Positions 27,593-37,904 of a stretch of DNA of 37,904 nt are shown here, piece after piece (position 1 is the first letter of the stretch; each line of letters opens with the position of its first letter). Source of the stretch: Betaproteobacteria bacterium (GTDB taxonomy: Bacteria > Pseudomonadota > Gammaproteobacteria > Burkholderiales > Thiobacillaceae); NCBI GenBank assembly GCA_016873905.1, contig VGVU01000002.1, forward strand, positions 1 to 37,904. The letters run 5' to 3'. Made by a program: the position numbers and the translations under genes. Under the pieces are notes generated by a model, which was given only the letters and a program-made list of their open reading frames with translations, did not search any database and was not told the origin of the DNA.

Positions 27593-27856
27593 TCAGTCTT
27601 CTCCCTCATGTACGCCATAGTCCTTGTCCATCTGATTCATACGCCGAGCGTAATACCAGATCACAACCACATAGATGATCAAGGCACCCTGTGCGCCCAT
27701 ATAGAAGGCGAACGGGAAACCCGCGATCACGATTTCGTTCAGTTCCTTTGCGAACCAGATCACCACAAAGGTGGCAACGAACCAGACAGCGAGCAACACG
27801 GCGGTAAGCCGCAGGTTTTTACTCCAATACTCCTGATGCTTCTCAGTCAGTTTCAT
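27593..27856 (-). CDS. DUF4212 small membrane subunit of sodium:solute symporter
   Basis: MKLTEKHQEYWSKNLRLTAVLLAVWFVATFVVIWFAKELNEIVIAGFPFAFYMGAQGALIIYVVVIWYYARRMNQMDKDYGV; one nucleotide from the symporter start. Confidence 0.93.
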   Translation of the reverse strand: MKLTEKHQEYWSKNLRLTAVLLAVWFVATFVVIWFAKELNEIVIAGFPFAFYMGAQGALIIYVVVIWYYARRMNQMDKDYGVHEGED

Positions 27857-27968
27857 ATCACTCCTCCAACCTAAAAACGATGTCGTCTGGTCTATCCCTC
27901 CCCAGGAATACCACCGCGTCCAGACGCCAAACACGCGACCGCCCGAGCATAACGCAAACCCCGAGGGG

Positions 27969-28014
27969 ATTTCTACGCTCCGTATTGTGGAAAACCACAA
28001 TACGGAGTGGAAAT
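27969..28014. repeat. Long inverted repeat/hairpin of unknown role
   Basis: CTCCGTATTGTGG-aaaa-CCACAATACGGAG (27978-28007) perfect 13-bp stem, extended by ATTTC/GAAAT outer arms. Confidence 0.8.
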
Positions 28015-28020
28015 CGCGCC

Positions 28021-28734
28021 TCAATTCTGTCCGCTCACCCAGCGACGAGCCTGTTCGAGGGCCTGCAGCGAATGGTAATGCTCGGAGTGCTTGTCCTTGG
28101 CCAGCGGCAAGGCCACCAGCAACAACTGGGCCGTAGCCAGTGCATCAGCCAGGGCCGAATGGCGGGCAAAATTGCCAATCCCGAAATGCCCTGTCCAGTC
28201 ATCAAGGGCGCGATATTTGTGCTGCCACTGCGGCAGAAGTTCCGGCACGACATAGGCCAGATCCAGCCAGGGATGCTTGAGGTTTAACCCCAGATACGCC
28301 CTCATGGCACGCACGATCATGGTGCGATCAAAGGCCACATGGAACGCAACCAACGGCGATGTGCCGAGAAATTCGAGGAAATCGAGCAAGGCCTCGGCAG
28401 GGGCCTGCCCTTCGCGCTGCGCCTCACCGCCAATGCCGTGGATGAGGATGTTGGCCCGGCTGCTGGCCTGATCCTGACGCAGAACCACTTCAAAGCTCTG
28501 TGCAAAATCAATGCGCCCACCCACTACCGCTACCGCACCAATGGCAATCAGGCGATCCTTTTGCAGATCCAGCCCGGTCGATTCGACATCGACCACGACA
28601 TAGCGGGCCTCAGCAAAAGGCCGCCGCAGATCCTCGGCCGGCTGGGACTGCCAAGCCTCCAGGCGTTGCTGCTGAGCCGGCAACAGTTCCAGGCCCCGCC
28701 AATGGCGGCGAAGGCGCATGAGGATATTGCTCAT
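28021..28734 (-). CDS. DnaQ-like DEDD 3'-5' exonuclease
   Basis: YVVVDVESTGLDLQKDRLIAIGAVAV, LVAFHVAFDRTMIVRA, HSALADALATAQLLL. Confidence 0.88.
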   Translation of the reverse strand: MSNILMRLRRHWRGLELLPAQQQRLEAWQSQPAEDLRRPFAEARYVVVDVESTGLDLQKDRLIAIGAVAVVGGRIDFAQSFEVVLRQDQASSRANILIHGIGGEAQREGQAPAEALLDFLEFLGTSPLVAFHVAFDRTMIVRAMRAYLGLNLKHPWLDLAYVVPELLPQWQHKYRALDDWTGHFGIGNFARHSALADALATAQLLLVALPLAKDKHSEHYHSLQALEQARRWVSGQN

Positions 28735-30614
28735 GCCTGATAGTCCATGGCCAGGCGCGACTGCAGTTTGCGGGCCTGACGGAAAGACTCCTTAAGGATG
28801 CGCCGGTCGAGGTCATTGAGCCGATCCGGATCGATATGGTTATCCAGCGTCTCGCCCGCCAGACTCTCTTCATGTTGGCGACGCAGTCGCAACAACTGCA
28901 AAAAGAAAAAGCTGGATATCCACGCCTCCACCTCGACGCTGGGAATATTGAGGGGCGCGGCGGCGGCCCGAAGCCGCGCCGCCGTCCCGCTCGCAGAGGA
29001 GCCAATGGCGAGAGCAAAAATGCGCGCCGCATCAACGAAAGGCGTGGTTCCGTTCAGCTTGAGATCCAGCGTAGCGGGGTGTTCACCCGAGGCCGAGGTC
29101 ACCACAAAGTCGCGTATCAACCCGAGCGGCGGGCGGTTGCGCAAGGCATTGACAGCCATCTGATGCAGGAAGCGCGGGGCGGCCTGGACATAATCGGCGA
29201 GCCAGGCTCGCAGCTCGGTGGCCAACGCATCCACTCCAAACAGGGGCCGTATATCGAAAAAGATACTGGCGTTCAGCAAGGCCTCGGGATCGCCCGAATC
29301 AATCCAGTGGGCAAAGGTGCTCTTCCACTCGTCCAGGGTCAGGCACCAGCGGGGATTGCTCGCCATCACCTGCCCCTTGCACAGCGGGAAACCACAGGCA
29401 TCGAGCGCCTTGTTGATTCGTTCGGACAAGGCCAGCAAACGGGCCCGCACCGTCTCCAGATCCTCCCCGGCCGGCAGAATGAAGATCAGGCCGTTATCCT
29501 GATCCGTGGACAGGGTCTGCTCCAAGCGCCCCTCTGAGCCGAAGGCCAGCCAGCAGAAGCGGTACGGACAATCCTGGCCGCATTCCAATGTAATCACGCG
29601 TTGCGTGAGCAGGTCGTTGAGCGTGGAGATAATCTGGGTCAACTGTTCCGAACCAACGCCCTGGGCCAGCATGTTGTGACCCAACTGGCGAATATCCTCA
29701 GCAAAGGTCCTCAGATCCTCAAGACGCGTGGCCGAACGAATGGCCGCCGAGATCTGGGTCACGCCAACACGCTGCAAGGAAAAGAGGTCCTTTTCCGAGA
29801 TCACACCCGTCACCCGCCCCTCCTCGGCCATCAAGACATGGCGGAATCCATGCTGAGCCATCAACAGCGCCGCCTCAAAGGCATGCGCCGACGGCGGCAG
29901 GGTCATGGGATCAGGCGTCATCACGGCCCGGATCGGGGTGGTCAGCGAGAGCCCGGGAAGAATCACGCGTCCGATCAGATCCCGCACGCTGAACACCCCA
30001 AGCGGATGCTGCGCCTCGTCCGCGATCACGATCGCGCTGATTTTTTGCGCCTGAATCGTCTGCAGCGCCTCGCCCAGCATCGTCTCCGGCAGACAGGTAA
30101 CGGGTGCGCGGCGGGCCAGACTGGACAAGGGGCTATGCAAGGACTGCCGCTCATTGCTGGAGGCCGCATAAACCCCCTGCAGACTGCGTTGCGACTGGTC
30201 CAGCAGGTTGGCGATGCGTTCGGTGCAGAACCGTGAAAAGGGCAGCGAGCGCTCTAACAGGCGGCGAAAATCTTCGGCCCCCAGCACATAGGCAAAAACA
30301 TCGCCCTGCGCCCGGAAAGTTGACACCACCGGACGGTTGCTCAGCACCGCACCAATCGGAAAGGCCTCGCCCTCGTGCAGTTCCAGCCAGGCCCCCGCCT
30401 CGCCACTCTCACCCACCACGCGGCCCTGCTTGATGATCAGCACTCGCTCCGAGACGCCCTCCGACGGTGCCAGCAAGACCTCGCCGTTGTGGTAATAAAC
30501 CAGCGACAGATGCTGAGCGAGCCAGAGCAGATCCTCTGCGGCCATGCTGTCAAAGGGGGCAAACCGTGATAAGTGCTCGACTGTAGCCGTCAACAAAGAA
30601 TTGGAACCCGACAT
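28731..30614 (-). CDS. Cyclic nucleotide-binding / CBS / DUF294 nucleotidyltransferase-like signalling protein
   Basis: 627 aa; N-terminal CNB domain (HNGEVLLAPSEGVSERVLIIKQGRV), two CBS units (AIVIADEAQHPLGVFSVRDLI; HVLMAEEGRVTGVISEKDL), DUF294 FGSEGRLEQTLSTDQDNGLI. Confidence 0.9.
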   Translation of the reverse strand: MSGSNSLLTATVEHLSRFAPFDSMAAEDLLWLAQHLSLVYYHNGEVLLAPSEGVSERVLIIKQGRVVGESGEAGAWLELHEGEAFPIGAVLSNRPVVSTFRAQGDVFAYVLGAEDFRRLLERSLPFSRFCTERIANLLDQSQRSLQGVYAASSNERQSLHSPLSSLARRAPVTCLPETMLGEALQTIQAQKISAIVIADEAQHPLGVFSVRDLIGRVILPGLSLTTPIRAVMTPDPMTLPPSAHAFEAALLMAQHGFRHVLMAEEGRVTGVISEKDLFSLQRVGVTQISAAIRSATRLEDLRTFAEDIRQLGHNMLAQGVGSEQLTQIISTLNDLLTQRVITLECGQDCPYRFCWLAFGSEGRLEQTLSTDQDNGLIFILPAGEDLETVRARLLALSERINKALDACGFPLCKGQVMASNPRWCLTLDEWKSTFAHWIDSGDPEALLNASIFFDIRPLFGVDALATELRAWLADYVQAAPRFLHQMAVNALRNRPPLGLIRDFVVTSASGEHPATLDLKLNGTTPFVDAARIFALAIGSSASGTAARLRAAAAPLNIPSVEVEAWISSFFFLQLLRLRRQHEESLAGETLDNHIDPDRLNDLDRRILKESFRQARKLQSRLAMDYQA

Positions 30615-30664
30615 CGGTTTTCCTCACCCATGAAAAGGAATCAAAGGGATATTCATGCGTCAAA

Positions 30665-31954
30665 TCAGTCTGTCGGCAGGCGTACCTCAACCTTCAACCC
30701 ACCGCCCGGAACATCGCTCAGCGCAATCTGCCCCTGACAGAGCAGGACAATCTCGCGCACAATGGCCAAGCCCAGGCCGCTCCCCAGGGCCTCATGCCCT
30801 GCCAGGCGATAAAAACGCCGGAAGACATTCCCCCGCTCTGCCGCCGGAATACCCGGGCCGGTGTCGCTCACGGTCAGCACCGCCCAGCCAGCCTCCTGCC
30901 GTAGGGCGACATCCACCCGTCCACCCGACGGCGTATAGCGCACGGCATTGTCGATCAGGTTACTGATCAAGATCCGCAACGGTTCAGTATGGCCGCGCAG
31001 GGTCACAGGGGCGCTGTCCGTCAGGCCCAAATCCACCTGATACGCCTCCGCCACGGTCGAAAAATCGGCCACCACCTGCTTAACCAAAGCGTCCATATCT
31101 ACCAGCGTCCGTTCGGCCTGCGCCTCCGGTTCGAGCCGGGCCATGGCAAGCAATTGGCTGACCAGGCGAGCGGCCCGGTCAATGCCCTCTTGCAATCGCA
31201 GCAGGGCCTGTTGACGCTCAGACGGGCTCTCCGCCCGTGCCACCATCTGTGCCTGCAATTTGAGGGCTGTCAGCGGTGTACGCAATTCGTGGGCCGCATC
31301 GGCGACAAAGCGCCGCTGCTGAGACAGGGACTTGTCCAGTCGTAAGAGCAGCGCATTCAGGGCCTCGCCCAAAGGGCGAATCTCCTCGGGCACATCCGCC
31401 ATGTTGATAGGGTGCAACATGGCCACATCACGCACCCCAATCTCGCGCCGCACCTGCTCGAGCGGCGCCAGGGCGCGCACGACGGCCATCCAGATCAATA
31501 TGCCCAGACCGGCGACCAGAATAGCCAACGGCAACAGTAGCCAGTTGGCCAGACGGGCGTAGGCAAGGACCCGATTAGCCTTGGGTGAAGCCACCTGAAT
31601 CGTCAGCCCACTGTTGTACAGGGTATAGGTACGCCACTCTTCGCCGTTCCAAGTGACCACAGCAAAACCCAGCGGCTGGCGCGGCAGTTCTATATCCGGG
31701 CGCGAGGCATAGACCAGTCTGGATCTTTCCCAAATCTGACTGATGAAACGGCCATGATCCTGAATCTCATCATCTTCACGCGTGGACTCAACCCCGTGCC
31801 GCACGATCGCGTGCGCCACCTGTTCCAAGGTGTAATCGCGAACCTTGTTAAAGCCACTCCAGGTAATGCTGTAGGTCAGCACACTCACCAGCAATCCCGT
31901 CAACACCAACGAGGTGATTTGCCAAATCAACAGCTGGCGGCGGATGGAATTCAT
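30665..31954 (-). CDS. Sensor histidine kinase, QseC-like
   Basis: Start adjusted to MNSIRRQLLIWQITSLVLTGLL; HAMP region, H-box FVADAAHELRTPLTALKLQ, N box NLIDNAVRYTP, G boxes DTGPGIP / GSGLGLAIV. Confidence 0.93.
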   Translation of the reverse strand: MNSIRRQLLIWQITSLVLTGLLVSVLTYSITWSGFNKVRDYTLEQVAHAIVRHGVESTREDDEIQDHGRFISQIWERSRLVYASRPDIELPRQPLGFAVVTWNGEEWRTYTLYNSGLTIQVASPKANRVLAYARLANWLLLPLAILVAGLGILIWMAVVRALAPLEQVRREIGVRDVAMLHPINMADVPEEIRPLGEALNALLLRLDKSLSQQRRFVADAAHELRTPLTALKLQAQMVARAESPSERQQALLRLQEGIDRAARLVSQLLAMARLEPEAQAERTLVDMDALVKQVVADFSTVAEAYQVDLGLTDSAPVTLRGHTEPLRILISNLIDNAVRYTPSGGRVDVALRQEAGWAVLTVSDTGPGIPAAERGNVFRRFYRLAGHEALGSGLGLAIVREIVLLCQGQIALSDVPGGGLKVEVRLPTD

Positions 31955-32610
31955 GGCGCGACCACCTTGTAACCGACACCCCGAACATTGCGAATCCAAT
32001 TGCCCCCCAGCTTGCGGCGCAGATTATGCAGATGCACCTCAATGGCGTTGCTGGAGACCTCCTCCTCCCAACCGTACAGGCACTCTTCCAATGACTCGCG
32101 CGACACCACCGTGCCGGGGCGAGCCATCAAGGCCTCAAGCAGAGAAAACTCGCGCTGCGACAGGGCAATGACCTGATCCGCCAAAATCACCTCGCGACGG
32201 TCCGGATCCAGAGAGAGCGCACCCAAACGCATCTCGTTTTGTCCACGACCGCTATGCCGGCGCAACAGGGCCCGCACCCTGGCCACCAGCTCATCAAGAT
32301 CGAAGGGCTTGACCAGGTAATCGTCCGCCCCAAGATTAAGCCCGGCCACGCGATCCGCCACCGTGTCCCGCGCGGTAACAACCAATACCGGCAAGGCGCG
32401 CTCAGCCTGCCGCAAGCGTTTCAGCACCGTCAACCCGTCTTTGCGAGGCAACCCGATATCCAGCACCAGCACCGCATAGTCACCCGTAGTCGCAGCCAGC
32501 TCAGCGGCCGCGCCATCCCGCGCCCAGTCCACGGCAAAACCGGCCTGCCGCAGGCCCTGCTGCATGCTCTCGCCGATCATCGGGTCATCTTCAGCCAGTA
32601 ACAGTTTCAT
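31951..32610 (-). CDS. OmpR-family response regulator, QseB-like
   Basis: MKLLLAEDDPMIGESMQQGLRQAGFAVDWARDG; LVLDIGLPRKDGL; GADDYLVKPF; winged helix VHLHNLRRKLG...IRNVRGVGYKVV. ATGA overlap with the kinase. Confidence 0.95.
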   Translation of the reverse strand: MKLLLAEDDPMIGESMQQGLRQAGFAVDWARDGAAAELAATTGDYAVLVLDIGLPRKDGLTVLKRLRQAERALPVLVVTARDTVADRVAGLNLGADDYLVKPFDLDELVARVRALLRRHSGRGQNEMRLGALSLDPDRREVILADQVIALSQREFSLLEALMARPGTVVSRESLEECLYGWEEEVSSNAIEVHLHNLRRKLGGNWIRNVRGVGYKVVAP

Positions 32611-32646
32611 TGCGATCCGCTCCTGGATGCATTATGCCGCGCCCAT

Positions 32647-32674
32647 AAAAAAACGGGGCTTGCGCCCCGTTTTT
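32647..32674. terminator. Terminator between the low-complexity gene and the response regulator
   Basis: aaaaaaACGGGGC-ttgc-GCCCCGTtttt; usable on both strands. Confidence 0.8.
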
Positions 32675-32692
32675 GTGCAACGGAAACCAGAA

Positions 32693-32959
32693 TTACTTCT
32701 TGGCAGCCGGAGCAGCGGCATCAGCCTTAGCAGCCGGAGCAGCAGCCTTGTCGTCCTTCTTGGCCTTCTTGGCCTTGGCATCAGCCTTGGCATCAGCCTT
32801 GGCATCAGCCTTGGCAGCCGGAGCAGCAGCAGCCGGAGCAGCAGCAGCCGGAGCAGCAGCAGCCGGAGCAGCAGCGGCCGGAGCAGCAGCCTTGTCAGCA
32901 GCTTGAGCGGAAGCGATCATGGAAACAGCAGCCATAATGGCGAACAGGGTACGGGTCAT
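32693..32959 (-). CDS. Exported low-complexity Ala/Pro/Lys-rich small protein
   Basis: MTRTLFAIMAAVSMIASAQAADK signal-like N-terminus, AAGGAGA Shine-Dalgarno, then (AAAAP)n, (KADA)n and AAPAAK repeats. Confidence 0.75.
   Translation of the reverse strand: MTRTLFAIMAAVSMIASAQAADKAAAPAAAAPAAAAPAAAAPAAAAPAAKADAKADAKADAKAKKAKKDDKAAAPAAKADAAAPAAKK
32771..32895. repeat. Two adjacent coding tandem repeats (12-bp ttggcatcagcc x3; 15-bp gccggagcagcagca x4)
   Basis: Read directly from sequence; units are multiples of 3. Confidence 0.85.
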
Positions 32960-33074
32960 CTTGAATCTCCTTGAATGGGTCATGCTCGCAACACCGCGAG
33001 TGCGCGGATTCTGGCGCAGCGAAAATTAAGGCCGCATTAAGATAAGGCGCCTGGAAAAAATTTTTACACCAAGC

Positions 33075-33100
33075 AAAAACCCCGCCGCAGCGGGGTTTTT
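33075..33100. terminator. Terminator downstream of groL
   Basis: AAAAACCCCGC-cgca-GCGGGGTTTTT. Confidence 0.85.
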
Positions 33101-33130
33101 GGGGCGTCGGGTGTTTTTGGTTGACCTGGA

Positions 33131-34810
<1,680 letters not shown>

Positions 34811-34822
34811 TCAGTAAAACGA

Positions 34823-35113
34823 TTATTTCTCGATGACGCCCATGACATCTTCTTCACGCATCACCAGCAGCTCTTCGCCACCAATCTTCACGGCCTGGCC
34901 GGAGTACTTTCCGAACAGCACGCGATCGCCCACCTTGAGGGCCATGGCAATAGCCTTGCCGCTGTCATCCTTCTTGCCCGGGCCCACGGCCACAACCTCA
35001 CCCTGATCGGGCTTCTCGGTAGCAGAGTCGGGGATCACGATGCCGGATGCGGTCTTGCGTTCTTCTTCCATGCGCTTGACGATCACGCGATCGTGCAGGG
35101 GGCGAATCTTCAT
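34823..35113 (-). CDS. groS: Co-chaperonin GroES
   Basis: [46 protein letters not shown]. Confidence 0.99.
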   Translation of the reverse strand: MKIRPLHDRVIVKRMEEERKTASGIVIPDSATEKPDQGEVVAVGPGKKDDSGKAIAMALKVGDRVLFGKYSGQAVKIGGEELLVMREEDVMGVIEK

Positions 35114-35193
35114 GAGGTTTCTCCTTACTGTGAATGGGGGGTCAATACCGGCCAGTCAGTACGCGGCCCGTTCCATCGCAATCAAACGGCCTG

Positions 35194-35220
35194 CTAGCAC
35201 TCCCTGCCTGTGAGTGCTAA
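35194..35220. promoter_or_regulatory. CIRCE element (HrcA operator)
   Basis: CTAGCACTC-CCTGCCTGT-GAGTGCTAA; one mismatch to TTAGCACTC-N9-GAGTGCTAA, upstream of groS. Confidence 0.95.
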
Positions 35221-35360
35221 TAGTAGGGCCCGGGCCCCGCTCTTTCAAGCCCCTGGAGCGCAATTATTTGTGTGCATTACGCGCTTGGCCTCCATTGCGA
35301 GTTGATAGGTGTCAATTTTCTTGCACCCATTCGCCCTTCTCTGGAGTAGAGTTCGCCATC

Positions 35361-36341
35361 ATGAGCAAAGCCAAACTCATTGATCCCTTCGGACGCCTGG
35401 TGGAATATCTCCGCCTGTCGGTGACAGATCGGTGCGATCTGCGCTGTGCCTATTGCATCCCGGAGGGTTTCAAGGGCTTTGAGGAACCCGCCGACTGGCT
35501 GACCTTCGACGAGATCGAACGCCTCATCGGCCTGTTTGCCCAAATGGGCCTGAAGCGCGTCCGTCTGACCGGTGGTGAACCGCTGTTACGCCGCAACATC
35601 ATTGATCTGACACAACGACTTGCCGCGCTCCCCGGGATTGAAGATCTTTCGCTGTCGACCAACGCCACGCAATTGGCCCGTCATGCCCCCGCGCTCAAGG
35701 CCTCTGGCGTTACCCGTCTCAATGTCAGCCTTGACAGCCTCGACCCACAACAAATCATCCGCATCGCGGGGCGCGATGCGCTGGCCGACATCCTGGCCGG
35801 ACTGGAGGCCGCACGACAAACCGGATTTGCGCCCATCAAACTCAACATGGTCGTCATGCAGGAAAATGTCGATGCCATCGACAACATGGTCAACTATTGC
35901 ATGGAGCGGGGGTTTGTGTTGCGCCTGATTGAGCTGATGCCCATGGGCGAAACGGCGCGCCGCCTTGGGTATGTTGACTTGCAACCGGTCAAGACCCGTC
36001 TGCAACAAAAATTCGATCTGATCGACACCGTCATGAACGGCGGCGGGCCCGCACGCTATCTGGGCACCCCGGACGGGCGCTTCAATGTCGGCTTCATCAC
36101 CCCCATGTCGCAACATTTTTGCGCCACCTGCAACCGCGTTCGCCTCACCGTAGATGGCGTTTTACACCTCTGCCTGGGCCAGGAAGACCGCCTTGAACTG
36201 CGCCCCTTGCTGCGTAAGGGTGCCTCGGACAGCGACCTCATTCAGGCCCTGCAAGAGGCCATCGCCCACAAGCCAGAGCGCCACGAATTCAACGAACAAC
36301 CGGCCAAGACCATTCGCTTCATGAACGCGACGGGCGGCTAG
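35361..36341 (+). CDS. moaA: GTP 3',8-cyclase MoaA
   Basis: Radical SAM CDLRCAYCIP, RLTGGEPLLRR, C-terminal cluster HFCATCNRVRLTVDGVLHLCL, terminal GG. Start adjusted to MSKAKLIDPFGR. Confidence 0.97.
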   Translation: MSKAKLIDPFGRLVEYLRLSVTDRCDLRCAYCIPEGFKGFEEPADWLTFDEIERLIGLFAQMGLKRVRLTGGEPLLRRNIIDLTQRLAALPGIEDLSLSTNATQLARHAPALKASGVTRLNVSLDSLDPQQIIRIAGRDALADILAGLEAARQTGFAPIKLNMVVMQENVDAIDNMVNYCMERGFVLRLIELMPMGETARRLGYVDLQPVKTRLQQKFDLIDTVMNGGGPARYLGTPDGRFNVGFITPMSQHFCATCNRVRLTVDGVLHLCLGQEDRLELRPLLRKGASDSDLIQALQEAIAHKPERHEFNEQPAKTIRFMNATGG

Positions 36342-36505
36342 CCCGGATATTTCATGAGATCACGCGATGATCGCGCAGGACATTGTTCGCGCAGGGAATT
36401 CTGCGATGGAGCGGCGTAGTGATTCATACGCCCGACTGAGCGGGGTTTCCTGTGTGGCCAAGGGGCAAGCGAGGGCGCGTGCAGATTCATGAAATACCCG
36501 GGCCA
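36339..36505. repeat. MITE-like element bounded by ~22-bp inverted repeats
   Basis: Left TAGCCCGGATATTTCATGAGATC (36339-36361); right end reverse complement TGGCCCGGGTATTTCATGAATC (36505-36484). Confidence 0.6.
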
Positions 36506-36546
36506 GGCAGCGCCCCATCGCCGCGCTCAGGCGCTATCCTTGGCAC

Positions 36547-37872
36547 ATGAACACCCACCTCTGGCATCCCTGCACCCAGATGCAGCATCTGGAATCCCTG
36601 CCGCCCCTCAAAATCGCCCGGGGAGAGGGCGCGTGGCTCATCGACACCGAGGGTCGGCGCCACCTTGATGCCATCTCGTCCTGGTGGGTCAACCTGTTCG
36701 GCCACTGCAATCCGCGCATCAACGCGGCCCTCATTGATCAGCTTGGCCAGATCGAACATGTCATGCTCGCCGGTTGCAGCCACACACCCGTGCTGGAATT
36801 GTCCGAACGGCTAGCCAGACTCACCGGACTCGACCACGCCTTTTACGGCTCGGACGGCGCCTCGGCGGTTGAGATCGCGCTCAAGATGAGCTTTCACACC
36901 TGGAAAAACGCCGGTCGCCCGCAAAAAACCGGCTTTGTCAGCCTGAAAAACAGTTATCACGGTGAAACGCTCGGCGCCCTGTCGGTGACCGATGTGGCGA
37001 TTTTTCGCGACACCTACGCACCACTCTTGCGCCACACCCATCAGGTTGCGTCGCCCGATGCGCGCCAGGCACAGGCCGGCGAAACGGCTGTCGATGTTGC
37101 ACGCCGCGCGGCGGCGGATCTGGAGGCGTGGCTACAACACAACGCCGACACCACCGCGGCGCTGATTGTCGAACCCCTGGTGCAATGCGCCGCCGGGATG
37201 GCCATGCACGATCCGGAATACCTGCGCCTGGCCCGGACGCTCTGCGACCGCTACGCGGTACACCTGATTGCCGACGAAATCGCTGTCGGCTTTGGCCGCA
37301 CCGGCACCCTGTTCGCCTGCGAACAGGCCGGCATCCGCCCGGATTTCATCTGTCTCTCCAAGGGCATCACCGGCGGCTATCTGCCGCTGGCCTGCGTACT
37401 CACCACCGATGCCGTGTACGACGGCTTTTACAATGCCGATGTGCGCCTTGGCTTTTTGCATTCGCACTCCTACACCGGCAACCCGCTGGCCTGCCGCGCG
37501 GCCCTGGCCGTGCTGGATATTTTCGAAGCTGAGGAGGTTCTGGCACAAAACCGCGTCAAGGCTGCCGCCTTCAACAGGCTCCTGGAACCGCTGCGCCAAC
37601 ACCCCCGCGTACGCCACTTCCGCAACAAAGGCATGATCTGGGCCTTCGATGTCGCCGATGCCGCTCCCGGTTTCGCCCGCGACTTCCACAGCAAGGCCCG
37701 TGCAAGCGGCGTGCTGTTGCGGCCCATCGGCAACACGGTCTATTTCATGCCGCCCTATGTCGTTGGCGAGGCAGAAATCGCGCTACTGGCGGAGACCTGC
37801 CTGAATCTTCTGGATCAGACCTCCAAATCGGCCGCCGTCCCCGTCATTACGGCAGCGCCGGCAGTGCCTTGA
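36547..37872 (+). CDS. bioA: Adenosylmethionine-8-amino-7-oxononanoate aminotransferase
   Basis: WHPCTQMQ, DAISSWWVNLFGHCNPRIN, FYGSDGASAVEIALKM, IADEIAVGFGRTGTLFACEQAGIRPDFICLSKGITGGYLPLA. Confidence 0.97.
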   Translation: MNTHLWHPCTQMQHLESLPPLKIARGEGAWLIDTEGRRHLDAISSWWVNLFGHCNPRINAALIDQLGQIEHVMLAGCSHTPVLELSERLARLTGLDHAFYGSDGASAVEIALKMSFHTWKNAGRPQKTGFVSLKNSYHGETLGALSVTDVAIFRDTYAPLLRHTHQVASPDARQAQAGETAVDVARRAAADLEAWLQHNADTTAALIVEPLVQCAAGMAMHDPEYLRLARTLCDRYAVHLIADEIAVGFGRTGTLFACEQAGIRPDFICLSKGITGGYLPLACVLTTDAVYDGFYNADVRLGFLHSHSYTGNPLACRAALAVLDIFEAEEVLAQNRVKAAAFNRLLEPLRQHPRVRHFRNKGMIWAFDVADAAPGFARDFHSKARASGVLLRPIGNTVYFMPPYVVGEAEIALLAETCLNLLDQTSKSAAVPVITAAPAVP

Positions 37873-37904
37873 AGCAGTGCTTTGAGTCGCTGCCTTGAAG
37901 CGCT

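Noticed and set aside
25381-27678. 765-aa plus-strand ORF antisense to the symporter
   Set aside because: Composition is a mirror of the transmembrane gene (Gly/Arg/His/Gln-rich); no coherent domain or start signal.
32815-32895. Possible CRISPR-like regular repeat
   Set aside because: Contiguous 15-bp coding tandem repeats without spacers inside an Ala-rich ORF.
37866-37902. Direct repeat gccttgaagc x2 just after bioA
   Set aside because: Too short and at the window edge to interpret.

Overview
This 37.9 kb GC-rich window looks like a proteobacterial chromosome segment from a probable sulfur-oxidising, respiratory organism. It is densely packed and mostly on the minus strand. I see no tRNA, rRNA, CRISPR array or intact transposase. 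In order it contains: truncated fxsA (-) and cutA (+) with overlapping start codons; dsbD-tlpA-ttcA-like (+); pgm (-); a complete ccmABCDEFGHI cytochrome c maturation operon (-); an octaheme NrfA-like nitrite reductase (-) directly downstream of flavocytochrome c sulfide dehydrogenase fccA-fccB (-); pbpG (-); class I fumarase (-); an alpha/beta hydrolase (+); an EF-G-like GTPase (-); hemE (-); a small membrane protein (-); a TPR protein (+); a VC_2705-type symporter/DUF4212/DnaQ-like/CNB-CBS-DUF294 cluster (-); a QseBC-like two-component system (-); a low-complexity Ala/Pro/Lys exported protein (-); groES-groEL with a CIRCE element (-); moaA (+); and bioA (+). The strongest candidate for an undescribed system is the apparent fccA-fccB-octaheme nitrite reductase operon. 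It lies behind an FNR/Anr-type promoter, ends at a strong terminator, and is followed by the ccm operon. The arrangement suggests anaerobically induced, all-periplasmic sulfide-to-nitrite electron transfer. Other leads are a duplicated N-terminal DsbD domain, a MITE-like inverted-repeat element that supplies the moaA stop codon, and an orphan perfect hairpin upstream of the DUF4212/symporter genes. All assignments come from reading motifs by eye; no searches were run.
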